DNA of 64,000 nucleotides from Geminicoccus roseus DSM 18922 (GCF_000427665.1 NZ_KE386572.1:4154373-4218372); one strand, 5' to 3'; shown: positions 1-8,844, numbered from the stretch's first letter. The notes: a model not told the origin generated them from the sequence alone. Program-made: numbers and translations.

Positions 1-332
1 TAGGCCCGGCTGACCGCGCCGAAGCGGGCATGGAAATCCTCCGGCATCGGCCGCACCGCCAAAACCGCCACCGGGGCCGGGCGCAGGTGATGGTTGAGCG
101 CGTCGCGCATCCGCCCGGGATCGACCGCCCGGTCCAGGTCCAGATGGGCGACCTGGGCCGCCGCGTGCACGCCGGTATCGGTGCGCCCCGCCCCCACCAG
201 CACGGGCTGCTCGCCGCAAAAGCGCCGGACCGCCTCCTCCAGGGCCGCCTGCACCGTCGGGCCGTTGTCCTGGCGCTGCCAGCCGACGAACGGACGGCCG
301 TCATACTCGACGACCAGGGCCAGCCGCGTCAT
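1..332 (-). CDS. truA: tRNA pseudouridine synthase A (3' end outside window)
   Basis: N-terminal 110 codons of TruA, which converts U38-U40 of the tRNA anticodon arm to pseudouridine. Visible are the start MTRLALVVEYDG, the FVGWQRQ segment and the catalytic aspartate motif GRTDTGVHA, followed by QVAHLDL. The reading frame runs off base 1 of the window, so the C-terminal half is missing here. The ATG overlaps the fmt stop codon by four bases (ATGA), so the two are probably translationally coupled. It is the last visible gene of a def-fmt-truA operon, an order common in Alphaproteobacteria. Confidence 0.95.
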   Translation of the reverse strand, partial: MTRLALVVEYDGRPFVGWQRQDNGPTVQAALEEAVRRFCGEQPVLVGAGRTDTGVHAAAQVAHLDLDRAVDPGRMRDALNHHLRPAPVAVLAVRPMPEDFHARFGAVSRA

Positions 333-1318
333 CCGATGGGATCGAACCGAGTGCCGACCGGCAGCTTCCAGCCGCGCAGCAGGTCCGCCGCGGCCATGGC
401 CTTCTTGCCGGGGCGCTGCAGCACCTCCAGCCGCAAGGCGCCGCTGCCGCACGCCACCACCAGGGGCGCGGCCACGACCTCGCCCGGCTGCCCGCCCGCC
501 GGCCGGTCCGCGTCCGCCACCACGCTCGCCCGGCGCACCGTGATCCGCTCGCCGTTCAGCACCGCGAACGCGCCGGGCCTGGGCTCCAGCGCCCGCACCA
601 TCCGCTCCAGCTCCGCCGCCGGGCAGGAGAAATCCAGCCGGCCGGTGTCCTTGTGCAGCTTCTCGGCATAGGTGACGCCCTCCTCGGGCTGCGCCACCGG
701 AAGGAGCGCGCCGCTGGCGATCCCGGCCAGGGTCGGCAGCAGCAGGTCGGCCGCCAGCAGGGCCAGGTCGCGATGCAGGTCGGCGGCCGTGGTGTCGGGC
801 CCGATCGGCAGCCTGCCTTCCGCATAGACCGGGCCGGTGTCCAGGCCCGGCTCCATCTGGAACAAACAGACCCCGGTCTCGCGGTCGCCGGCCATGATCG
901 CCCGCTCGATCGGCGCCGCACCCCGCCAGCGCGGCAGGAGCGAGGCGTGCAGGTTGATGCAGCAAAGGCGCGGCACGTCGAGGACCGCCCTGGGCAGGAT
1001 CAGCCCGTAGGCGCCGGTGACGATCAGGTCCGGCCGATAGCCGGCCAGGCGCTCGACCGCACCTTCCTCCTTGAACCGCGCCGGGGTCTCCACCGGGATC
1101 CCGGCCTCCATGGCGCGCTCGTGCACGTCGGTGCGCCGCAGCTGCTGGCCGCGCCCCTTGGCCGCCGGCGGCCGGGTATAGACCGCCACCACCTCGTGGT
1201 CCGCCGAGGCCAGCAGCCGCTCCAGGCTCGGCAGGACGAACCCGGTCGAGCCCATCACCACGACCCGCAGCGGGCCGTCCGTCCCGGAGGTTTTCGGGGA
1301 GCCCGGGTCAGCCGGCAC
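329..1318 (-). CDS. fmt: Methionyl-tRNA formyltransferase
   Basis: 329-residue Fmt, which formylates initiator Met-tRNA with 10-formyl-tetrahydrofolate. The N-terminal formyltransferase domain shows VVVMGSTGF and the hallmark stretch NLHASLLPRWRGAAPI with the catalytic Asn/His; the conserved Asp is in GLDTGPV. The C-terminal OB-like domain is present and the length is normal. The ATG overlaps the end of def by 11 bases. The first 16 residues are longer than in many homologues, so a slightly later start cannot be excluded. Pairing with def is the classic bacterial arrangement: formyl addition and removal from one operon. Confidence 0.96.
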   Translation of the reverse strand: MPADPGSPKTSGTDGPLRVVVMGSTGFVLPSLERLLASADHEVVAVYTRPPAAKGRGQQLRRTDVHERAMEAGIPVETPARFKEEGAVERLAGYRPDLIVTGAYGLILPRAVLDVPRLCCINLHASLLPRWRGAAPIERAIMAGDRETGVCLFQMEPGLDTGPVYAEGRLPIGPDTTAADLHRDLALLAADLLLPTLAGIASGALLPVAQPEEGVTYAEKLHKDTGRLDFSCPAAELERMVRALEPRPGAFAVLNGERITVRRASVVADADRPAGGQPGEVVAAPLVVACGSGALRLEVLQRPGKKAMAAADLLRGWKLPVGTRFDPIG

Positions 1319-1823
1319 GCTGGCGCCGCTGCTTGTCGAGCTTCTTCATCAGCATCTCGCGCTTGAGCCGGCTTAGATGGTCGGTGAACAGGATCCCGTC
1401 CAGATGGTCGATCTCGTGCAGCAGGCAGCGGGCCAAGAGCCCGTCCGCCTCGATCCGCTGCTCCCGGCCGGCCTCGTCCAGGAAGCGGACGGTGACCTGG
1501 CTCGGCCGCTTCACCGGCGCGAACTGGTTGGGCAGGCTCAGGCAGCCCTCCTCGGCCTCGACCGGCTCGCCGGAGGTTTCCACCACTTCCGGGTTGATCA
1601 GCCGGATCGGGTTGGGCTCCTCCTCCTTGGCCGCCACGTCCACCACCACGATCCGCTCGTCCACGCCGATCTGCGGGGCGGCCAGGCCGATGCCCGGGGC
1701 GGCGTACATCGTTTCCAGCATGTCCTCGAGCAGGGCGGCGACGCGGGCGTCGACCGCCGCCACCGGCCTGGCCTTCTGGCGCAGGCGCGGATCGGGAACT
1801 TCCAGGATGGGCAGCAAGGCCAT
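1308..1823 (-). CDS. def: Peptide deformylase
   Basis: 171-residue peptide deformylase, a metal-dependent hydrolase that removes formyl from nascent proteins. All three family motifs are visible: GIGLAAPQIG, EEGCLSLP (Cys ligand) and HEIDHLDG (two His ligands and the catalytic Glu). The chosen ATG gives the standard N-terminus MALLPILEVPD; the frame is open for 66 codons upstream, but that extension resembles nothing in the family. First gene of the def-fmt-truA operon, divergent from the antiporter gene at 2036. Confidence 0.96.
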   Translation of the reverse strand: MALLPILEVPDPRLRQKARPVAAVDARVAALLEDMLETMYAAPGIGLAAPQIGVDERIVVVDVAAKEEEPNPIRLINPEVVETSGEPVEAEEGCLSLPNQFAPVKRPSQVTVRFLDEAGREQRIEADGLLARCLLHEIDHLDGILFTDHLSRLKREMLMKKLDKQRRQRAG

Positions 1824-1990
1824 GCGCGATATTCTTCGGCGAAGGGAGGGTGACGGGCAGGTCAGGTAGGCAGTAGCGCCAGATCGGTCAACCGACCGGC
1901 CGGCATCCCGGCCTCCAGCACCAGCACCGCAAGGACGCCCGATGGCCATCTTTGCCTGGTTCGGCGGGCACGGCCGACCCATCTCGCCCG

Positions 1991-2013
1991 TTCCAGGGAC
2001 GTCCCCCCTGGAA
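1991..2013 (+). promoter_or_regulatory. Inverted repeat in the antiporter leader
   Basis: Perfect 8-base arms TTCCAGGG and CCCTGGAA around a 7-base loop, ending 22 bases before the antiporter ATG. It lies in the presumed 5' leader and could fold in RNA or bind a protein. No known riboswitch pattern was recognised. Confidence 0.3.
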
Positions 2014-2035
2014 CGAGCCACAAGAAAGGAACCCG

Positions 2036-2998
2036 ATGACCTGGCTGTTGATCCTGTCCGGCCTCGTGCTGCTGGTCGTCGGCGGCGAACTGCTGGTCCG
2101 CGGCGCGGTCAGCGCCGCCCGGGCAATCGGCATCTCGCCGTTGATGATCGGGCTGACGCTGGTCGGGTTCGGCACCTCCGCCCCGGAGCTGGTCACCAGC
2201 CTGATCGCCGCGTTCCAGGGAGCGCCCGGCATCGCGGTCGGCAACGTGGTCGGCTCCAACATCGCCAACATCCTGCTGATCCTGGGCGTCACCGCGCTGA
2301 TCTATCCCCTGGCCGTGGCGCCGCCCGCCTTCCGCCGCGACGGCCTGGCGCTGGCCGGCTCGACGGTAGCTTGCCTGGGCGCGGTGCTGTGGGGCTTCAT
2401 GGACCGCTGGATCGGCCTGCTGTTCGTGGCGGTGCTGGTCGCCTACATCGCCTGGGCCTACCGCAGCGAGCGCGCGGCACCCGATGCCGAGGCGGAGATG
2501 CACGAGCATGTCGCCGAAGACGCGCGGGCCGGACCGGGCGGCATCCTCGGCTCGGTCGTGCTGGCGCTGGTCGGCATCGCCGCCACCGTGGGCGGCGCCC
2601 GCCTGCTGGTCGGCGGGGCGATCGAGCTTGCCCAGTCGGCCGGCATCTCGGAGACCGTGATCGGCCTGACCATCGTGGCGGTGGGGACCTCGCTGCCGGA
2701 ACTGGTCGCCTGCGCGGTCGCCGCGCTGCGCCGGCATGCCGACGTGGCGCTGGGCAACGTCATCGGCTCGAACATCTACAACGTGCTGGGGATTTTGGGC
2801 ATCACCTCCTCGGTCCATCCGATCGCGATCCCGGTCGAGATCGCCCGGCTGGACATCTGGGTGCTGATCGCGGCGACGGCGCTCGTGCTCCTGTTCCTGC
2901 GCACCGGCTGGACGCTGCGGCGCTGGGAGGGCGCGGTGTTCGTGCTGCTCTACGGCGCCTATGCCGGCTACCTGGTCGTGGATGCCGGGATGGCCTGA
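2036..2998 (+). CDS. Calcium/sodium antiporter (CaCA family, YrbG-like)
   Basis: 320-residue inner-membrane antiporter of the K+-dependent Na+/Ca2+ exchanger-related family. It has two homologous halves of hydrophobic helices, each carrying one alpha-repeat: GTSAPEL with GNVVGSNIAN in the first half and GTSLPEL with GNVIGSNIYN in the second. A hydrophilic, acidic central loop (about residues 145-180) separates them, as is usual. The ATG is preceded by AAGGA at good spacing. It is a single gene, divergent from def. The exchanged ion is inferred from the family and not proven by sequence. Confidence 0.92.
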   Translation: MTWLLILSGLVLLVVGGELLVRGAVSAARAIGISPLMIGLTLVGFGTSAPELVTSLIAAFQGAPGIAVGNVVGSNIANILLILGVTALIYPLAVAPPAFRRDGLALAGSTVACLGAVLWGFMDRWIGLLFVAVLVAYIAWAYRSERAAPDAEAEMHEHVAEDARAGPGGILGSVVLALVGIAATVGGARLLVGGAIELAQSAGISETVIGLTIVAVGTSLPELVACAVAALRRHADVALGNVIGSNIYNVLGILGITSSVHPIAIPVEIARLDIWVLIAATALVLLFLRTGWTLRRWEGAVFVLLYGAYAGYLVVDAGMA

Positions 2999-3015
2999 GC
3001 GGCGGTGCACGGAGC

Positions 3016-3228
3016 TCATCCGTCCTGCACCGGGTTCGTGAGCAGGATGCCCGGGGCGGGCTCTTCCCGGCAGCGATCATCGTGATGGCCGGCCAGGCCG
3101 ACATGGATGCAGTGAAGCCTCCGATCCATCCGCTCGCGGGCCGCATCGAGGGAGACCGCCGCCATGCCGATCGGAACCAGCCATATCAGGCTGACGCACG
3201 TCACCATCCACAGAAGCCGGATCAACAT
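3016..3228 (-). CDS. Possible small membrane or secreted protein
   Basis: A 70-codon frame in the otherwise empty 340-base gap between the antiporter gene and recR. The product starts with a hydrophobic segment (about residues 3-27) followed by a polar, His/Arg-rich tail, consistent with a signal anchor. A GAGG sequence lies about seven bases before the ATG. No family was recognised and codon bias is unconvincing, so this may be spurious. Confidence 0.3.
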   Translation of the reverse strand: MLIRLLWMVTCVSLIWLVPIGMAAVSLDAARERMDRRLHCIHVGLAGHHDDRCREEPAPGILLTNPVQDG

Positions 3229-3342
3229 GGGCTGCCTCGCATGAACCTTGCGAAGCCATCATGCAGCCCAGGTCGTTAACGACCGGTTGATGCGGCACCA
3301 GAATTCCAGGGCTGCGGCGAAAATCGCAGCTTCCCGCCCCGC

Positions 3343-3951
3343 TCAGCCGAGCGGCCGGCGCGCCCGGTAGGCCGCGGCGAGGGTGCCCTCGTCCAGATAG
3401 TTCAGTTCGCCGCCCACCGGCACGCCCCGGCCAAAGCCGGTGACCTGCACGCCCAGGCCGTGCAGCCGCTCGGCGATGTAGTGGGCGGTGGTCTGGCCCT
3501 CGACGGTGGCGCCCAGGCCCAGGATCACCTCCTGGATGCCCTGGTCCTGCACCCGGCCCAGCATCTGGCCGATCCGCAACTCGTCCGGGCCGATCCCGTC
3601 CAGGGCGGACAGGCGGCCGCCCAGCACATGGTAGCGGCCCTTGAAGAAGCCGGCCCGCTCCACCGCCCAGAGGTCCTCGACCTCCTCGACCACGCACAGG
3701 CTGGCGGTGTCCCGGCCGGGATCGGCGCAGATCGAGCAGGGGTCGGTGGCGTCCAGGTTGCCGCAGACCGAGCAGCGCCGGACCTGCTCCCTGCAGTTCT
3801 CCAGCGTGCGGATCAGCGGCGTCATCAGCACGTCCGGCCGCTTGAGGAGGGCCAGCGCCGCGCGCCTGGCCGAGCGGGGTCCTAAGCCCGGCAGGCGCGA
3901 CAGGCGCTTGATCAGCTCGTCGATGGCGCCAGGCGCGCTGTTGCGGCTCAG
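3343..3951 (-). CDS. recR: Recombination protein RecR, apparent CTG start
   Basis: 202-residue RecR, which works with RecO (and RecF) in loading RecA at gaps. The helix-hairpin-helix LPGLGPRSARRAALALL, the zinc motif CSVCGN...CSIC and the Toprim core (CVVEEVEDLWAVE, then ILGLGATVEGQTT) are all present. The first ATG in frame (3831) would delete the helix-hairpin-helix. Upstream the frame is open only to a TGA at 3957-3955 and contains no ATG, GTG or TTG. A CTG at 3951 has GGAG eight bases upstream and gives the normal RecR length. Lies 32 bases after ybaB in the ffs-dnaX-ybaB-recR group. Confidence 0.93.
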   Translation of the reverse strand: MSRNSAPGAIDELIKRLSRLPGLGPRSARRAALALLKRPDVLMTPLIRTLENCREQVRRCSVCGNLDATDPCSICADPGRDTASLCVVEEVEDLWAVERAGFFKGRYHVLGGRLSALDGIGPDELRIGQMLGRVQDQGIQEVILGLGATVEGQTTAHYIAERLHGLGVQVTGFGRGVPVGGELNYLDEGTLAAAYRARRPLG

Positions 3952-3983
3952 GGTTCAGGCTCCGCTCGTTCGGTCCGCTTCGC

Positions 3984-4307
3984 TCAGAACGGCAGCTTCA
4001 TGCCGGGCGGCAGCTGCAGCCCGCCGGTCAGCTTCTGCATCTCTTCCTGCATCTGCGTCTCGATCTTGCCCTTGGCGTCGTTGACCGCGGCGACAATCAG
4101 GTCCTCCAGGATCTCGACGTCGTCGGCGACCATGAGCGACGGGTCGATCTTGATCTTCCGCATCTCGCCCTTGCCGTTCAGGACCACCGAGACCAGGCCG
4201 GCGCCGGCACCGCCCTCGACCTCCATCTCCGCCATCTTCTGCTGCATCTCGCCCATGCGGGCCTGCATCTTCTGGGCTTCTTTGAGCATGTTGCCGAGAT
4301 TCTTCAT
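3984..4307 (-). CDS. ybaB: YbaB/EbfC family nucleoid-associated protein
   Basis: 107-residue small dimeric DNA-binding protein. It begins [15 protein letters not shown] with a Met- and Gln-rich amphipathic helix, followed by a beta-rich core ([19 protein letters not shown]) and a C-terminal helix, as in EbfC. Its role is inferred from the family: nonspecific or weakly specific DNA binding, nearly always encoded between dnaX and recR. The ATG overlaps the dnaX stop by four bases. Confidence 0.95.
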   Translation of the reverse strand: MKNLGNMLKEAQKMQARMGEMQQKMAEMEVEGGAGAGLVSVVLNGKGEMRKIKIDPSLMVADDVEILEDLIVAAVNDAKGKIETQMQEEMQKLTGGLQLPPGMKLPF

Positions 4308-6019
4308 GCGCGCTCGATCCTCTGTTCGGTTGGGGGGCTGGCAAGTTCGCTGGCGGATGGCCGGACATCCTCGATCCGGGCGCCGGGATAGGTGTCCAGG
4401 ATGCGCCGGATCGCCGGGTCCGCCGACAATTGCTCGATCAGGCGGTCGCGCACCACCGCGCGCTGCTCGGCAAGCGTCGGGGCGCCGCGCTCGTTGACGA
4501 TCGCGACCATCCAGCGCCGGCCGGTGCGCAGGAGCAGGGCGTCCTGCAAAAGGTTGGCCAGGTCCGGCCGCACCCCGGCGGCCGGGCGGATCTCCAGGCG
4601 CTGCGGCGCCATCCGCACCAGATGCACCCCGGTCTCCAGCATGGAGGCCAGCATCGGCTCGTCATGGCCGCGCAGGAAGGTCACCAGCTCGGCGAAGTCG
4701 GCGAAGTCCGGGGCGGCGGCGGCGCGCGGCTCGGCCGGGGGACGGCTCGCCAGGGCAGGGGGAGCCTGGGCCACCGGCGGCGCCACCAGCACCGCGGCCG
4801 GGCCGGCGCTGGCCGGCTCGGGCCGGACAGGGGCAGCCGAGCCACCCTGGCCCAGCTGCTCCAGCTTGCGCAGCAGGTCGGCGGGTGGCGGCAGCTCGGC
4901 CAGGCAAGCCAGGCGCAAGAGCAGCATCTCCGCGGCCATGGCGCCGTCGGCGGCGGCCTTGACCTCCTCCAGGCCGCGCAGCAGCACCTGCCAGGCGCGG
5001 GCCGCGGCCGGCAGGCCGACCCGGCCGGCGAGCGCTAGGCCGCGCTGATGGCCGTCCTTGCCGGTGTGCCAACCCGGATCGGCGTTCGGGTCGAGCTTGA
5101 GCCGGGACAGCCAGTGGCAGGCGCCGAGCAGGTCCTGGATCACCGCCACCGGGTCGGCGCCGCGGGCGTGCAGCTCGGCGAAGACGTCCAGCGCCTCCTT
5201 GGGCCGCGCGGTCAGCAGCGGCTCCAGGAGGTCGAGCAGGCGCGCCCGGTCGGCCAGGCCCAGCATGTCGGCGACCTGGGCGGCCTCGACCCGGCCGCCG
5301 CCAAGGGCGATCGCCTGGTCGAGCAGCGAAAGCGAATCGCGCACCGATCCCTCGGCGATCCGCGCGACCAGCGCCAGCGCGTCGTCCTCGGCCTCGACCT
5401 GCTCCTTGGCGCAGATCCGGGCCAGATGAGCGGACAGCACCGAAGGCGGCACGCGCTTGAGGTCGAAGCGCTGGCAGCGCGAGACGATCGTCACCGGCAC
5501 CTTGCGCTGCTCGGTGGTGGCGAACACGAATTTGGTGTGGGCGGGCGGCTCCTCCAGCGTCTTCAGCAGCGCCGCAAACGCGCTGGCCGAGAGCATGTGC
5601 ACCTCGTCCACGATGTAGACCTTGGTGCGCAGCGCGGTGGGGCCGTAGCGGACGCTGGCCAGCAGGTCGCGCATGTTGTCGACGCCGGTATGGGTCGCGG
5701 CGTCCAGCTCGACCACGTCGATGGCGTTCTGCGCCTCGATCGAGCGGCAGGGGCCGCACACGCCGCAGGGCTCGGGCGTTGGCCCGCCCTTGCCGTCCGG
5801 CCCCTCGCAGTTCAGGGCCTTGGCGATGATCCGGGCGGTCGTGGTCTTGCCGACCCCGCGGATGCCGGTCAGCAGGAAGGCATGGGCCAGCCGGCCGGAG
5901 GCGAACGCATTGGTGAGGGTGCGGACCAGGGCGTCCTGGCCCACCAGTTCCGACAGGCGCTGGGGGCGGTAGGCTCTCGCCAGGACCTTGTAGCCGGACG
6001 CGGTGGTGTCGTCTCGCAT
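4304..6019 (-). CDS. dnaX: DNA polymerase III subunit gamma/tau
   Basis: 571-residue clamp-loader ATPase. The N-terminal AAA+ module shows [11 protein letters not shown], the Walker [14 protein letters not shown], the four-Cys zinc motif (C-x8-CGVCGPC), DEVHMLS and the sensor region [10 protein letters not shown] Pro/Ala-rich linker at about residues 395-450 leads to the tau-type domain IV/V. I saw no A-rich slippery heptamer, so a programmed gamma frameshift is not apparent. A GTG at 6046 would add nine residues; neither start has a strong Shine-Dalgarno. It lies directly downstream of the SRP RNA gene on the same strand. Confidence 0.95.
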   Translation of the reverse strand: MRDDTTASGYKVLARAYRPQRLSELVGQDALVRTLTNAFASGRLAHAFLLTGIRGVGKTTTARIIAKALNCEGPDGKGGPTPEPCGVCGPCRSIEAQNAIDVVELDAATHTGVDNMRDLLASVRYGPTALRTKVYIVDEVHMLSASAFAALLKTLEEPPAHTKFVFATTEQRKVPVTIVSRCQRFDLKRVPPSVLSAHLARICAKEQVEAEDDALALVARIAEGSVRDSLSLLDQAIALGGGRVEAAQVADMLGLADRARLLDLLEPLLTARPKEALDVFAELHARGADPVAVIQDLLGACHWLSRLKLDPNADPGWHTGKDGHQRGLALAGRVGLPAAARAWQVLLRGLEEVKAAADGAMAAEMLLLRLACLAELPPPADLLRKLEQLGQGGSAAPVRPEPASAGPAAVLVAPPVAQAPPALASRPPAEPRAAAAPDFADFAELVTFLRGHDEPMLASMLETGVHLVRMAPQRLEIRPAAGVRPDLANLLQDALLLRTGRRWMVAIVNERGAPTLAEQRAVVRDRLIEQLSADPAIRRILDTYPGARIEDVRPSASELASPPTEQRIERA

Positions 6020-6077
6020 GCGCCCGTCTGATCTTGTTCGCGGCACCAGCCGGCGCTGGCCGGCGCGGATGCTCTGC

Positions 6078-6180
6078 AGGTGGAAGGCCGGCTGCGACCC
6101 GGACCGGAACTCGTTGCGGCTGCTTCCTTCCGGACCTGACCGAATTGGCGAGGAGCCCGTCCGCCGCCGACCTTCCGAGG
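6078..6180 (-). ncRNA. ffs: Signal recognition particle RNA (4.5S RNA)
   Basis: The minus strand carries the universal SRP core GTCAGGTCCGGAAGGAAGC with its GGAA tetraloop and the asymmetric GCAGC loop. Flanking segments pair: GGAAGGTCGGC near the 5' end with GCCGGCCTTCC near the 3' end, and CTCG with CGAG around the apical domain. This gives a single long hairpin of about 100 nt that partners with Ffh. The ends are estimated from the pairing and the promoter position. Placement just upstream of dnaX is typical of Alphaproteobacteria. Confidence 0.95.
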
Positions 6181-6183
6181 GGG

Positions 6184-6212
6184 TATATCGACGCTCGCGC
6201 CCGCTCGTGCAA
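6184..6212 (-). promoter_or_regulatory. Sigma-70-type promoter of the SRP RNA gene
   Basis: TTGCAC (-35, 6212-6207) and GATATA (-10, 6189-6184) are separated by 17 bases on the minus strand. The predicted transcription start, about seven bases further on, falls near 6177 and matches the 5' end of the SRP RNA stem. It may also drive dnaX-ybaB-recR by read-through. Confidence 0.75.
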
Positions 6213-6230
6213 GATGCGACCGTACGATCA

Positions 6231-7148
6231 ATGAGGATCGTGGAGGCTCTCCCCTTGCTGCGTCGCCTGAAACCACCGCCGCACGTCTATTCCAGCGTCG
6301 GCTTCGACCGAGCCGCCATCTACCGCAAGGACCTGGCCTGGCTGACCCAGCGCCGGTCCGACCATGCCACCAGGGTGATCCTGTCCCATGGCCTGAACCT
6401 GGCGGTGCTGGAGGCGGAGGACGGGCCGCATGCCGGCTTCCTGACCGTGGCCGATCTTGGCCAGGAGCTCGACGACAACGCCGTGTTCCTGGGCGTGATC
6501 GACGGGGTCGCCTATTTCGTGGCCGAGCTGGACGATCCGGCCAAGGCGACCCTGCCGCTGGTCGACCTGCGCAGCGTCGGCCCGGTGCTGCCGCCGCACG
6601 AGGCCGGCATGATGGCCTCCGCCCGCGCCCTTCTGCACTGGCACACCACCCACCGGTTCTGCGGCAGCTGCGGCACCGCCACCCTGCCGACCGATGCCGG
6701 CCATGCTAGGCGCTGCCCGAACTGCGGCCGCGACCATTTCCCCCGCACCGATCCGGCGGTGATCGTGCTGGTGACCCATGGCGACCAGGCCCTGCTCGGC
6801 CGCTCGGCGCGCTTCCCGCCGGGCATGTACTCGACGCTCGCCGGGTTCGTGGAGCCGGGCGAGAGCCTGGAGCAGGCGGTGGAGCGGGAGATCTTCGAGG
6901 AGTCCGGCATCCGCCTGGAGCAGATCCAGTACCGTTCCTCACAGCCCTGGCCGTTCCCGCAGTCGCTGATGCTGGGCTTTCGGGCGACGGCGGCCTCCAC
7001 CGAACTGAAGATCGACCTCGACGAGCTGGAGGACGCCTTGTGGATCCCCCGCGAGGTGCTGGGCGACCCGGAGCGCTCGCCGGTGCTGCTGCCGCGCGAG
7101 GACAGCATCGCCCGGTTCCTGATCGAGGAGTGGCTGGCCGAGGGGTAG
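6231..7148 (+). CDS. nudC: NAD(+) diphosphatase / NAD-capped RNA hydrolase
   Basis: 305-residue NudC, which hydrolyses NAD(H) to NMN(H) and AMP and removes NAD caps from RNA. A four-Cys zinc ribbon (CGSCG...CPNCG, about residues 142-166) precedes the Nudix box G-x5-E-x7-REIFEESG, and the NADH-pyrophosphatase signature SQPWPFPQSLM follows. The ATG is chosen because it sits just after the divergent ffs promoter region; the frame is open further upstream, but that part overlaps the SRP RNA. Single gene, transcribed away from ffs. Confidence 0.94.
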   Translation: MRIVEALPLLRRLKPPPHVYSSVGFDRAAIYRKDLAWLTQRRSDHATRVILSHGLNLAVLEAEDGPHAGFLTVADLGQELDDNAVFLGVIDGVAYFVAELDDPAKATLPLVDLRSVGPVLPPHEAGMMASARALLHWHTTHRFCGSCGTATLPTDAGHARRCPNCGRDHFPRTDPAVIVLVTHGDQALLGRSARFPPGMYSTLAGFVEPGESLEQAVEREIFEESGIRLEQIQYRSSQPWPFPQSLMLGFRATAASTELKIDLDELEDALWIPREVLGDPERSPVLLPREDSIARFLIEEWLAEG

Positions 7149-7152
7149 GGGC

Positions 7153-7320
7153 TCAGTCCACGGCCTGGCGGTTGGTGCCCTCCCGGTCGTACTTGCCGGA
7201 CAGGAGCCCGCCGGCCAGCGGGCTCCACACCATCAGGCCGATCCGCTCGGCCTCCAGCAGGGGCTCTCTCTCCCGCTCCGCCAAGAGCCACCGATTGCCT
7301 TCCATGACGCGATACCGCCG
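7153..7320 (-). pseudogene. Aldo/keto reductase remnant
   Basis: About 55 codons match the inner part of the aldo/keto reductase barrel: a degenerate Y...EREREPLLEAERIGL segment followed by the very typical MVWSPLAGGLLSGKYDRE. The N-terminal two thirds (with catalytic Tyr/Lys) and the C-terminal NADP-binding end are missing; a stop codon directly follows at 7153. The fragment abuts the end of nudC. Remaining bases to 7540 hold nothing recognisable. Confidence 0.7.
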
Positions 7321-7540
7321 CTGGTCGGCATGATGGGCGGCATTTCCAGGACCGCTGCTGTACCTGCTTGGGCATGACTTATGATCGGTAGCGGGTCGCG
7401 GCCCGGCCGGAATCGCGGGCCAGCCAGATCCAGGCAAGAACACGGTCATTCTTGCCGCTGACGAAGACCGCTGCCTGTGGTCGCACGGTTGTGGCAAAAG
7501 GTTGCCCTAATGCCGAAGCATCAGACTTGACCGGGGGAGA

Positions 7541-7963
7541 ATGCCAAAGATGACAGGTGTCGAGAGACCCAAGCTGCTGTCGAGCGGCAATCCCCAGATT
7601 CCGAAGGGCGAAGGCGACGCACCAGTCCAGGCGTACATCGCCGCGATGCCCGGCTGGAAAAGCGACATCGGACGCAGGCTGGATGAGATTGTGGAAAGGA
7701 TTTCCCCCGGTGTCATCAAGGCGGTCAAGTGGAATACGCCGCTCTATGGTAAGAATGATGGCTGGTTCTTCTCCATGTATTGCTACACGCGATATGTTCA
7801 GTTGACCTTCATGCGCGGGGCCTGCCTGTCACCCGTCCCGCCGGGAAAGTCCAAGGTCGAGGGGACCCGATACTTCAACATCTACGAAGGGGATGAATTG
7901 GACGAGGCCCAGATCGAGAACTGGGTGGAGCAGGCCAGCCGGCTGCCGGGCGTGGCGCTTTAG
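7541..7963 (+). CDS. DUF1801 domain-containing protein
   Basis: 140-residue protein of the DUF1801 (YdhG-like) superfamily of unknown function, with the typical pattern of an N-terminal helix (VQAYIAAMPGW), VIKAVKWNTPLYG, a central aromatic strand region and a C-terminal LDEAQIENWVEQA helix. GGGGGAGA precedes the ATG at good spacing. Base composition is visibly less GC-rich than the neighbours, and it sits beside a gene remnant, which suggests recent acquisition. Bases 7964-8196 after it hold no recognised gene. Confidence 0.8.
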   Translation: MPKMTGVERPKLLSSGNPQIPKGEGDAPVQAYIAAMPGWKSDIGRRLDEIVERISPGVIKAVKWNTPLYGKNDGWFFSMYCYTRYVQLTFMRGACLSPVPPGKSKVEGTRYFNIYEGDELDEAQIENWVEQASRLPGVAL

Positions 7964-8196
7964 CAAGCGAACGATAGGAGCAACCGAGGAATCGGACCGC
8001 TGGAGCAGAGGCTTCTTTTGTCTGCCCGCCCGACATGTACCTTCAGTCATGCAGGCCGTCGGCAAATGACTGTTTCGGGCCCATCGTCGCAAGGATGCGC
8101 ATGTCCTGGTTCCCTCGCTCGAAGAGGCGCCGACGTGCCGGAAGCGCCGGCACCGCAACCGCGACCGCCCGGCGACGGCTCCCCCCGGACCGGCGC

Positions 8197-8844
8197 TCAG
8201 CCGAGTTCGGGATGGACGATCAGCGTCGGCGTGCCGGGCTCGACCCGGACCACCTCGCCCTCGACCCGGGCCCGGCCGGACGCCAGCAGGTCCAGCGCCA
8301 GGGGATATGCGCGGTGCTCCAGCCGGATCACCCGCGCGGCCAGGCTCGCGGCGTCGTCGCCGGGCAGCACCGGCACCACGCCCTGCACCACGATCGGACC
8401 GTCGTCCAGCGCCGGGCGGACCACGTGGACGGTGCAGCCATGCAGGCGCACCCCGGCGGCCAGCGCCTGCTCGTGGGTGTGCAGGCCCTTGAACGAGGGC
8501 AGCAGCGCCGGGTGGATGTTGAGCATCCGGTCGGCCCAGGCCTCCACCAGCTCCGGCCCCAGGATCCGCATGAAGCCGGCCAGGCAGACCAGCTCCGCGC
8601 CGCTTTCCGCCAGCGCCCGGCCGAGCGCCTGGTCGAACGCCGCGCGGCTGGCGAAGCCGCGATGGTCGATCACCTGGTGGGCGATCCCGGCGCGCGCGGC
8701 CCGCTCCAGCCCGAAGGCGCCGGCCACGTTGGAGATCACCCGGACGATCTCGTAGCTGGCCTCCGGGCTGGCGCCATGGTCGATCAGGGCCTGCAGGTTG
8801 GAGCCCGACCCGGAGATCAGGACGGCGACGGGACGGCGGGCCAT
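8197..8844 (-). CDS. purN: Phosphoribosylglycinamide formyltransferase
   Basis: 215-residue GAR transformylase using 10-formyl-tetrahydrofolate in purine synthesis. It shows the GAR-binding loop [10 protein letters not shown], the folate/catalytic block [12 protein letters not shown] (Asn and His), HGCTVH and the catalytic Asp in ALDDGPIV. The start overlaps the 3' end of purM by 28 bases in another frame, so the pair forms a tight purM-purN operon as in many bacteria. Confidence 0.96.
   Translation of the reverse strand: MARRPVAVLISGSGSNLQALIDHGASPEASYEIVRVISNVAGAFGLERAARAGIAHQVIDHRGFASRAAFDQALGRALAESGAELVCLAGFMRILGPELVEAWADRMLNIHPALLPSFKGLHTHEQALAAGVRLHGCTVHVVRPALDDGPIVVQGVVPVLPGDDAASLAARVIRLEHRAYPLALDLLASGRARVEGEVVRVEPGTPTLIVHPELG

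Noticed and set aside
1991-2013. Manganese or other riboswitch in the antiporter leader
   Set aside because: Only a single 8-base inverted repeat is present; none of the conserved loops of known ion riboswitches was seen.
4304-6019. Programmed frameshift producing a short gamma subunit of DnaX
   Set aside because: No A-rich slippery heptamer with a downstream stop was found in the linker region.
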